Positions 1-5,768 of a DNA stretch of 8,189 nucleotides are shown here, in pieces. How positions within the stretch are numbered: position 1 is the stretch's first letter; every line of letters begins with the position of its first letter. The position numbers and the translations under genes were made by a program. A model generated the notes under the pieces. The model searched no databases, was not told where the DNA came from, and saw nothing but the letters and a program-made list of their open reading frames with translations. Source of the DNA: Planctomycetaceae bacterium (GTDB lineage Bacteria; Planctomycetota; Planctomycetia; Pirellulales; Pirellulaceae); the NCBI GenBank assembly GCA_002685655.1, contig NYXM01000052.1, positions 1 to 8,189 on the forward strand, read 5' to 3'.

Positions 1-8
1 CTTTAAAA

Positions 9-233
9 ATGCGAAAACAGATAATAACGGAAACTTGGGCAAGAGCCCAGAGCGGTTTACTTGGCGCGTTTTATGTTTGTTGCTTCTGGGGCGAGCAGCG
101 CCACCTTGATTCGTTCTTGCAAGCTTACGCCATCGAGAAGGCAAGCATCGAGGCCCGCCGTAACGGTCACAGCGTGACTGAATCCCAGTTGGCCGGCGGT
201 CGCGTGAAACTGACCATTAACGTCGGCGGCTAG
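9..233 (+). pseudogene. C-terminal fragment of a DUF1257 (Ycf35-like) protein, 5' part replaced
   Basis: The last ~48 residues, starting at WGEQRHLDSFLQAYAIEK and ending KLTINVGG, match the conserved C-terminus of DUF1257/Ycf35-like proteins as I know them from cyanobacteria, plastids and planctomycetes: a helix with an (L/Y)AVEKA-type motif, then a strand-rich TxxxLxxGxxKLTI end. The 26 residues before it (including GLLGAFYVCCF) do not resemble the family, where a hydrophilic YDN-x-x-GRWG segment is expected. None of the three plus frames over bases 1-86 supplies it. The family is normally about 110-130 aa, so roughly 60-70 residues are missing or lie beyond a rearrangement. The frame is open to the window edge, so ATG at 9 is only the first visible start; no good ribosome binding site precedes it. 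The molecular function of the family is unsettled. It lies 49 nt upstream of a DUF2997 gene, its usual partner, which supports the identification. Family call fairly sure; pseudogene status is inference. Confidence 0.65.
35..50 (+). other. Short inverted repeat near the DUF1257 breakpoint
   Basis: TTGGGC and GCCCAG flank an AAGA tetraloop, giving a 5 bp perfect stem plus one G-T pair. No T-run follows, so it is not an obvious terminator. It lies in the AT-richer first ~85 bases, which do not look like DUF1257 coding sequence, and might be the end of an inserted element or a degraded gene. Function unknown. Confidence 0.3.
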
Positions 234-272
234 AATTTCGCAGCGTGGCGAAAATATGTAACACGTTGTCCT

Positions 273-276
273 GGAG
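273..276 (+). promoter_or_regulatory. Ribosome binding site of the DUF2997 gene
   Basis: GGAG lies six bases upstream of ATG 283 and fixes the start of the 64-residue protein. Confidence 0.6.
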
Positions 277-282
277 ATATGC

Positions 283-477
283 ATGAACAAGATCATCGAA
301 ATCATCGTGTCGCCGACAGGTGAAACACAATTGGAAACAAAGGGGTTTGTTGGTGAGGAGTGCCAGGAGGCGACTGGCTTCCTTGAAACGGCCCTGGGCA
401 ATCGGGCCAGCGAGCAGCTGACTGCCGAGTTTCATCAGAGGCAGGAAACCGGGCAAACCAACCAGCAACAAACCTAG
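283..477 (+). CDS. DUF2997 family small protein
   Basis: A 64-residue protein beginning MNKIIEIIVSPTGET and continuing through a TKGFVGEEC segment matches the DUF2997 pattern: a short beta hairpin (I-I-V-S-P-x-G), then 'ETKGFxGxxC' and a helix. The conserved Cys is at residue 27. The C-terminal third (QTNQQQT end) is Gln/Thr-rich and probably disordered. The start is supported by GGAG at 273-276, six bases before the ATG. In many genomes DUF2997 sits directly after DUF1257 (Ycf35-like), as it does here after the truncated copy; both functions are poorly defined, and a redox or chaperone-like role has only been guessed from neighbours. The gene looks intact although its partner is damaged. Its TAG stop overlaps the stop of the convergent epimerase gene within a CTAG tetranucleotide, so no intergenic terminator exists between them. 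Confidence 0.8.
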   Translation: MNKIIEIIVSPTGETQLETKGFVGEECQEATGFLETALGNRASEQLTAEFHQRQETGQTNQQQT

Positions 478-1376
478 CGTGCGGCGACGCCTTCAACCAA
501 CGCGGCTATGGTCTGCCTCAACAGTTCGTCGCCGCCGAACTGCATGCCGAGAGCATGAATCTTGTCGGTGACGATCTGGTGCTTCGGCTGCATGGGCTCG
601 CCAATAATCTGGCTCGTGCTTCCGGACAATTCTTTCGCAAGTGTGGCCACGTCCAACTCAGATATGTAGCGGTCATAGCAGTTGAATGCTTCTCCGGTAA
701 TTCCGTCCGCCGTCAACAGAATGCCGACCGCCTTGGCTACATCGGCAGCGTGGACTTCCTTTCCGCCGCGTGAACATTGAACCGTCTCGCCCCGCACGAC
801 CGCTGCAACCAAGTCACACCATTTGCTGTTCTGGATTGGACGGGCCACACCGTAGACACCGGTGGGTCGCAGGGCGCAGATCGGGTATCCATGCCCGAGA
901 CCGTAGCTGTGAACGAACTTCTCGACGGCGGCCTTGTAGGCTCCATAGTGACTCGTCGGCCAAAGCGGATGAGCCTCATCGAGTGAACGGTCGTCGAGAA
1001 TTCTCTCATGCACGGCGCAAGTGGAAATGAAGATGAAGCGACCGACGCGGGCTCGCCGTGCCGTCTCGATCAACTCCAGCGTGCCGACCACGTTCTTTTG
1101 GACGAATTCGATCAGGTCTCCCTCGGCACCTCGAAATCCCATACCTGGTCGGTAGAGAGCCGCGTGGACAACTGCGTCGCATCCATCGACCAAGGCGTTG
1201 GCACTGTCGGGATCACCCAGGTCACCCACGACCCACTCAATATCGCCAATCTGGTCGAATCCCTCGCGTCTGCTGGAGGGCCGATGCCAACAACGAAGCT
1301 GGTTCCCCTGGTCCGCGAGGTGTGTGGCGATGTAGTGACCAATGAATCCGGTGGCGCCCGTTAATGCAACACGCAT
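474..1376 (-). CDS. NAD(P)-dependent epimerase/dehydratase (extended SDR)
   Basis: A 300-residue cytoplasmic protein with a Rossmann fold. TGATGFIG at residues 6-13 is the extended-SDR glycine motif (TGxxGxxG), HAA at 71-73 is the usual strand-4 segment, and F-I-S-T at 116-119 supplies the active-site Ser/Thr. YGAYK at 144-148 is the catalytic YxxxK, and RPTGVYG at 170-176 is the typical post-active-site motif. V-H-A-A-D-V-A at 208-214 matches the V-H-V-x-D-V-A motif of sugar epimerases. I chose ATG 1376 because MRVALTG begins the fold at once and a GAAAGAGA purine stretch precedes it; a 34-residue extension to a TTG at 1478 has no family features. Members epimerise, dehydrate or reduce nucleotide-sugars and related substrates; the substrate cannot be read from the sequence. 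It is the last gene of the minus-strand run, 409 nt after the haem-protein gene, and converges with the DUF2997 gene (stops overlap). Nothing looks broken. Confidence 0.88.
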   Translation of the reverse strand: MRVALTGATGFIGHYIATHLADQGNQLRCWHRPSSRREGFDQIGDIEWVVGDLGDPDSANALVDGCDAVVHAALYRPGMGFRGAEGDLIEFVQKNVVGTLELIETARRARVGRFIFISTCAVHERILDDRSLDEAHPLWPTSHYGAYKAAVEKFVHSYGLGHGYPICALRPTGVYGVARPIQNSKWCDLVAAVVRGETVQCSRGGKEVHAADVAKAVGILLTADGITGEAFNCYDRYISELDVATLAKELSGSTSQIIGEPMQPKHQIVTDKIHALGMQFGGDELLRQTIAALVEGVAAR

Positions 1377-1785
1377 AGCGTCTCTTTCATCTGTTCGTTC
1401 GTCCCCGTGCGCCGTGACAACTGCATGTCTCGGTATCGGAGCATTGATGGGTAGTTTGGTTGGCCAGACCGAAGCCAATATCCCGTAGGGTCAAAAAACT
1501 CGGCCGAAGTGAAAGTGCCGCTGTTTTCTGGATTTCTTCCTGTTTATGAGAACGAATTCCGGACGGCCCGGACCGCAATAAAGTAAAGGGATTGGGGTAA
1601 CTGTGACGCCGCAAGCGGCCGAGATGCACCCGATCAAGACGACAGCGAGTATTCCGCTCGCGTCGAGATTGGCGGCAGATCGACCGGCCGGAAGTCACGC
1701 GGGGTGAGAGCCTGTCTCCACCACGAATCCCTAGGATTGAACGTCGGCCGAATATTTTTACCCCACGCTGTCTGAGATTTCCTTT
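1377..1785. other. 409-nt intergenic region between the haem-protein gene and the epimerase gene
   Basis: I see no convincing gene here. It should hold the 3' end of the upstream haem-protein transcript and the promoter/leader of the epimerase, both on the minus strand. Two small inverted repeats are visible: TCCGG/CCGGA at 1558-1572 (5 bp stem, 5 nt loop) and GCCGC/GCGGC at 1608-1619 with a 2-nt centre. Neither is followed by a T-run on either strand. Open frames here are extremely Arg-rich with no family features, which is typical of spurious reading of GC-rich DNA. A T6 run on the minus strand (plus-strand A6 at 1493-1498) has no stem before it. Confidence 0.5.
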
Positions 1786-4368
1786 TTAGTTGTCTCGACT
1801 GTCGTCTAGTTTAACTCCTCGAGACCGCAAGAATGCGACCAGATCTCGAACCTCATTCGCCGTGAAACGGTCGAGCAATCCCGATGGCATCATGGAAACA
1901 TCCGAGGGGACGATTTCGTCGACGCGGTTGCGATCAAGCGTGCTCATCGTGAAATTGAGTGGATCGTTAACCAGTAGGAGTCTGTCGCCGGCCACGTCCG
2001 ATACCTTAGCCGTAACGATCTTGCCGTCATCTAGAATGATCTTCGCCATCCGGTATTGATCTGAAATCACGCGATTCGGATCGACAATCGCCTCCACGAT
2101 TTCACGTACTCCAAAACGCTTGCCAACTGTTGTCAGATCTGGTCCGCCTGTGCCGCCGGCCTCAGCGAGTCGATGACAGCGGTAACAGAGCGCCGAGGCA
2201 AAGACCGCATGCCCGCGCTGCAGATCGATTTTGGCCTCGTCGGTGTCGATGATCCCCACAACGTCCTCCACAGACCACTGCTTCACGACCGCGCGTTTTT
2301 CCAGCTTCAGGGAATCCTCTGTTGGCCTTTCTCGAAACGCTTCCTGAAGTTCTGGGGACAGAGTTTCGCGCTGCTGGTCGCTGAGCTGGCTTGCCGCCAC
2401 CCACTTCAATCGCCCCACGAAACCGCCAAGCGACACACCGCCTCGATGTGCATTGGCACGTGCGAACCAACGGAAGTACTGCCGCCGTTCGTCCAGCGAC
2501 CAGCCGTCCTTGATCGTTAACAGGCAAGTAGCATAGTGAATCTGTTCCTCTTGCGTCTGCACCGCCTCCAGCCTACCGAGCGTACGGCTGATGATCTTGG
2601 GAGCCTGTAAATAGGCAAGTATCTCTGCAAGTTCTCGATCTAGTCGCGAGACATTCGACGGAAAATGAGGATTTAACCGGCCAATAATGGCCGCGCGAAC
2701 TTCATCGCCGACAACAGCAGAACGACTGAGGACCAAAGCGTATGCGCGCAAAAGATCAACTCGATCACCAACTGAAAGGGTATCCCACTGAACGCCATCC
2801 AAGACCTTGCCCATTCGCTCCGCGGATGTCCCGCCAACTCGCGCCAGCGCCACAACAGCCGCTATCGCAGCTCGCGGATCTCGCTCGACAAGAGCACGCG
2901 CTTGCCACGCGGAGAGCTTTTGGTGCTCGACCGCCACACGGGCAGCGTAGCGGAGTGAACGGTCAGCGTGAGCAAGATAAGGCCAGGCAATTTCCAGGGT
3001 CGCCGCGTCATTCCGGCCGTGCAAGGCCTCTAACCTTCTTCGTTCCAATCGCACCGGATAAAAATCGTCCGCGACTGGCTGGAGGGCGCCGGTCGACTCA
3101 GTACCCGTGTAGGTGACGCGGTAGAGAGCCGACGTGACTCGTCGACCCCCAACCAAGAAATATAGCGCACCATCAGTTGGGTGAATCAAGAGATCCGCGA
3201 CTGGTAGCGGCGCTCCGGAAACGAATGGTTCCAGTTCTGCGCGATACGATGCTCCCTCAGGCGTCAGGTGCGTCGCGAAAATATTGCCGTGGCTCCAGTC
3301 ACCGACAAACAGCGCCCGCTGATACTTGGCGGGAAACTTGGCGCCGGTTCCAAAGGTCGCTCCGGTCGGCGAGCCTCGACCGATATTGACCACTGCGCCG
3401 CAGCTGTCGACATAATCGCTCGGCAATTTGGCGATCATCTCACGCCACCCAAATTCGCCGCCACTGACGACGTGATTCACGCGAGTGGGACGATACCAAG
3501 GCATCCCCACCTCCCCTTCATTGTCTGAATCGTAAGTAAATAGTTCACCTTCGTGGTTGAAGGCGAGGTCATAGGCGTTTCGAAATCCGGAGCTCACAAG
3601 TTCGAACGTCTTCCCTGCCGGATCAGTCCTGCAAACCCAACCACCAGGATTCGTTTCACTGAACTTTCCGGCAAGGTTCGATTGACCGAGAAGTCCGGCG
3701 GCGACTTCAGTTGAGAACAACAGGCGGTCTTCACGCCATTGACTGGCACCCAACGATCGATCTATGGATGGCAGACGCGCCTCATTTCCCGCGATCAGGT
3801 AAAGATATTTACCCTCGGGTCCAGCGACGACGGCGTGGGGTCCATGGTCGCCACTACCCAGAAGACGACGAAGCAGTTTCACTTCGTCGAACTGATCGTC
3901 ACCGTCTGTGTCGCGGACTCGGTAGAGCCCGGATGAACCTTCAGAGTTGACGACTACGTAGAGGCTGTTAAAGGCGAAAAGGAGCCCCTGAGCCGCACCA
4001 ATCTTGATGTCAAGAAGTTCTATCTTGGTGTCGGCGGAATCGCCACCAACCGGCGGGAGAGTGATTCGATGGAGGCGACCATGTTCAGCGGACACAATCA
4101 ACCGACCTTGAGGATCGACGGTCATGCTGACCCAAGTACCCTGCTCCTGGATCGGTACGGTGTATAGTAACTCGGCGCGAAACCCCTCTCGCAACTTCAG
4201 GCTGGAGGCGGGAGCCGCTCGTCCCATGAGGTCTCGTCCGGCTTGCCAGAAGTCCAGGTAGTCTCTGCCCGTGAACTTCTTGACCGCGTCATCCTGCCCT
4301 AGGAGCGCACCAGTCCAGATTGTCGCAAGCGTGACGATGACCCAAATCGGCGTTAACCTCTTCAACAT
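1786..4368 (-). CDS. Exported PVC-type propeller / HEAT / haem-binding (CxxCH) protein
   Basis: An 860-residue protein of the large dehydrogenase-like family common in planctomycetes. Residues 1-24 form a signal peptide (basic MLKR, hydrophobic I-W-V-I-V-T-L-A core, end near GALLG). About residues 57-422 are a beta-propeller of the sugar/sorbosone-dehydrogenase type, with the family hallmarks GFRNAYDLAF (262-271) and PWYRPTRV...GEFGWRE (290-310). About 435-690 are alpha-helical HEAT-like repeats. The C-terminus is a cytochrome c-like domain with CYRCH at 728-732 as the only CxxCH, a GGPDL segment after it, a D-D-G-K beta region and MMPSGLLD at 826-833, whose Met is the probable distal haem ligand. 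ATG 4368 is preferred because AGAGGA lies eight bases upstream and the signal peptide then starts correctly; the longer GTG start at 4413 has no such site. Likely periplasmic, possibly oxidising a sugar and passing electrons through haem; the substrate is unknown. Intact. Confidence 0.9.
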   Translation of the reverse strand: MLKRLTPIWVIVTLATIWTGALLGQDDAVKKFTGRDYLDFWQAGRDLMGRAAPASSLKLREGFRAELLYTVPIQEQGTWVSMTVDPQGRLIVSAEHGRLHRITLPPVGGDSADTKIELLDIKIGAAQGLLFAFNSLYVVVNSEGSSGLYRVRDTDGDDQFDEVKLLRRLLGSGDHGPHAVVAGPEGKYLYLIAGNEARLPSIDRSLGASQWREDRLLFSTEVAAGLLGQSNLAGKFSETNPGGWVCRTDPAGKTFELVSSGFRNAYDLAFNHEGELFTYDSDNEGEVGMPWYRPTRVNHVVSGGEFGWREMIAKLPSDYVDSCGAVVNIGRGSPTGATFGTGAKFPAKYQRALFVGDWSHGNIFATHLTPEGASYRAELEPFVSGAPLPVADLLIHPTDGALYFLVGGRRVTSALYRVTYTGTESTGALQPVADDFYPVRLERRRLEALHGRNDAATLEIAWPYLAHADRSLRYAARVAVEHQKLSAWQARALVERDPRAAIAAVVALARVGGTSAERMGKVLDGVQWDTLSVGDRVDLLRAYALVLSRSAVVGDEVRAAIIGRLNPHFPSNVSRLDRELAEILAYLQAPKIISRTLGRLEAVQTQEEQIHYATCLLTIKDGWSLDERRQYFRWFARANAHRGGVSLGGFVGRLKWVAASQLSDQQRETLSPELQEAFRERPTEDSLKLEKRAVVKQWSVEDVVGIIDTDEAKIDLQRGHAVFASALCYRCHRLAEAGGTGGPDLTTVGKRFGVREIVEAIVDPNRVISDQYRMAKIILDDGKIVTAKVSDVAGDRLLLVNDPLNFTMSTLDRNRVDEIVPSDVSMMPSGLLDRFTANEVRDLVAFLRSRGVKLDDSRDN

Positions 4369-4659
4369 GTGCGATATCCTCTTCTTGATCATACTATTCA
4401 ATTTGTAGGCCACGCCATCAATCGTGAGTCCGCGGCGATCGTTTGATTCTGCTCACTTCTTGCCGCCCGACCGCCAAGTCGCGTCAGTCCGCGGATGTTG
4501 TATCAGATGCCAATCCTAACTCGCGCTGACAGCAGAAAGGCAATCAGTGGTGTAAATCGAGCAAAGCACATTGTGATTCTCAATGGGGAGCTAATTTGCC
4601 AAATGTGGCGCCGAACGCGTCTGCACTCTGGCGACTGCACGGCATTGTGGCGCAACGGG
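4369..4659. other. 291-nt intergenic region between the DUF1080 gene and the haem-protein gene
   Basis: No gene is supported; open frames here lack family features. The nonamer AGTCCGCGG occurs twice in the same orientation (4427-4435 and 4486-4494), 59 nt apart start to start, upstream of the haem-protein gene, and could be a protein-binding site. GTGAG (4424-4428) and CTCAC (4452-4456) are inverted around the first copy with a long loop. No stem plus T-run terminator is visible after the DUF1080 stop. Confidence 0.4.
4377..4382 (-). promoter_or_regulatory. Ribosome binding site of the haem-protein gene
   Basis: AGAGGA on the minus strand, eight bases before ATG 4368. It decides between three in-frame starts (GTG 4413, ATG 4392, ATG 4368); only the last has a purine-rich site at proper distance. 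Confidence 0.6.
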
Positions 4660-5460
4660 CTACTTCGAATTGGCCTGTGCCTTTTTCTTTTTTGGGCGAG
4701 GTTTTCGGCCAGGCACCTTTGTGGCATCGGCAGGTATCGGCGCGTCCGCCAATGACAGCACACCGCCTGCGGGTATACGCTTCAGTTCGATGTCTTTTGC
4801 CTGAACGCGCATCGCCGGTCCTCGGTGTACTTGAAACGCGATCACTCCCTTCATCAGGCGACCGTCTTCATGATGATCAATAATCTCTGCGCAAACCGCT
4901 CCATTGAGCTTGTGAATCAGTTTGTTGCCTGTCGCAATGATTTCGAACGTATTCCAATCCTCCAGTTTGATTTCCTGTACCGGACCGGTCGTCCCCGTGA
5001 TCCACTTGTCGCCCGCACCATCGACGATCACTTTCTGACCGTGCTTGGCCACGATTCCGCGTCCCCGCTCGTGGTACAGCATCCCGTTGTTCTCTGGCTT
5101 GGGATGAATATCGCACTGATATCCTCCCACCACGTACTCGCCTTCGTCTTTGAGATGTTTGGATCGATACTGGATCCCCGAGTTGCTGTTGCCGATCAAT
5201 CGAACTTTGGCGCGGAGATGAAAGTTCTCGGCTTCGCCCTCCCAGATCAGGAACTTGTTGTACTTCAGCGGTGCTTCGTCCGTCGTCACACCCGTAATCG
5301 CGCCATCCTGCACGGACCAAAGTTTTGGATCACCCGACCAACCTTGCAAACTTTTGCCGTCAAAGATTCGTTCAAGATCTAGCTCGTCTGCCACCAGCCG
5401 GCCGCCAAGTGAACTGATTAATAAATTGGCAATCACAATCAGATGGTGAAGACGCATCAT
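4660..5460 (-). CDS. Exported DUF1080 protein (3-keto-disaccharide hydrolase-like, concanavalin/LamG-type fold)
   Basis: A 266-residue protein. Residues 1-25 form a signal peptide (MMRLHHLIVIANLLISSLGG). The DUF1080 jelly-roll domain spans about 27-230 with family motifs in order: FDGKSLQGW (33-41), W-S-V-Q-D-G-A-I-T-G (48-57), SGIQYRS (94-100), GYQCDIH (113-119), G-M-L-Y-H-E-R-G-R-G (126-135), a W-N-T-F...LNG strand pair (169-187) and a final G-x-I-A-F-Q-V-H...I-E-L-K strand (205-227). The family (Pfam 3-keto-disaccharide hydrolase) is widespread in planctomycetes and Bacteroidetes; some members act on 3-keto-glycosides, many may simply bind sugars. The last ~17 residues are strongly basic (RKPRPKKKKAQANSK), outside the domain. 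ATG 5460 (or the adjacent ATG 5457) is chosen because it begins the signal peptide with GAGAAA just upstream; the longer frame starts at a TTG (5499). It sits between the haem protein and sulfatase genes, consistent with extracytoplasmic glycan use. Confidence 0.9.
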   Translation of the reverse strand: MMRLHHLIVIANLLISSLGGRLVADELDLERIFDGKSLQGWSGDPKLWSVQDGAITGVTTDEAPLKYNKFLIWEGEAENFHLRAKVRLIGNSNSGIQYRSKHLKDEGEYVVGGYQCDIHPKPENNGMLYHERGRGIVAKHGQKVIVDGAGDKWITGTTGPVQEIKLEDWNTFEIIATGNKLIHKLNGAVCAEIIDHHEDGRLMKGVIAFQVHRGPAMRVQAKDIELKRIPAGGVLSLADAPIPADATKVPGRKPRPKKKKAQANSK

Positions 5461-5768
5461 GGTTTCTCGGGTTAGTTGAAGTTTTTGTGAATAGTTCAAC
5501 GATTCATTATCAATATCGTCGGTAGCCGTCGGTCATAAGGTAACGTGCCTTTCGCGAACACTGAATCTTCAATTCAGTGCAAGGCCCGATCATGCGTCTC
5601 GGCTCACGTCGTATCATTTCCAGTCGCATTCCTTAAAACACAGTGTTGCTATCCTGAGATCGTAAGGGCACGGCGATTCTGCCGATCTTTTTGGTTTTGT
5701 TTACGAAAGGCTGGCTTGCTGACTTCCATCGAAACCAGATTCTACGTGACATTTATGGGCAGCAGGAC
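5461..5768. other. 308-nt intergenic region between the sulfatase and DUF1080 genes
   Basis: No gene is supported. It should carry the sulfatase 3' end and the DUF1080 promoter, both on the minus strand. A perfect 8 bp hairpin lies at 5559-5579, next to a TTCGCGAA palindrome at 5551-5558 (listed separately). Further left on the minus strand a GATAAT hexamer could serve as a -10 element for the DUF1080 gene, but I see no matching -35. On the plus strand AGATCG (5657-5662) and CGATCT (5683-5688) are inverted and followed by T-rich sequence, resembling a weak terminator, but no plus-strand gene precedes it. Confidence 0.4.
5551..5579. promoter_or_regulatory. TTCGCGAA palindrome followed by a perfect 8-bp inverted repeat
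   Basis: CACTGAAT (5559-5566) and ATTCAGTG (5572-5579) are exact reverse complements around a 5-nt loop, and are abutted by the 8-nt palindrome TTCGCGAA (5551-5558). They lie about 100 nt upstream of the DUF1080 start and 190 nt past the sulfatase stop. No T-run follows on either strand, so an operator or an RNA-processing hairpin is as plausible as a terminator. Function is inferred only from symmetry and position. Confidence 0.4.

Noticed and set aside
1387..1698. 103-residue minus-strand open frame in the gap upstream of the epimerase
   Set aside because: Composition is dominated by Arg, Ser and Thr with no family motif; it looks like random reading of GC-rich intergenic DNA.
4369..4413. 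Longer start of the haem protein at GTG 4413 or ATG 4392
   Set aside because: Adds residues before the signal peptide, with no ribosome binding site; ATG 4368 has AGAGGA at proper distance.
4503..4763. 86-residue minus-strand open frame in the DUF1080-haem gap
   Set aside because: Overlaps the end of the DUF1080 gene in another frame, Arg-rich, no motif or ribosome binding site.
4825..5382. 185-residue plus-strand open frame
   Set aside because: Entirely antisense to the well-supported DUF1080 gene; no recognisable domain.
5461..5499. Longer TTG start of the DUF1080 protein
   Set aside because: Would place 13 extra residues before the signal peptide; ATG 5460 fits better.
5657..5692. Terminator on the plus strand (AGATCG/CGATCT then T-rich)
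   Set aside because: No plus-strand gene ends upstream of it, and the stem has a long loop and a competing inner pairing.
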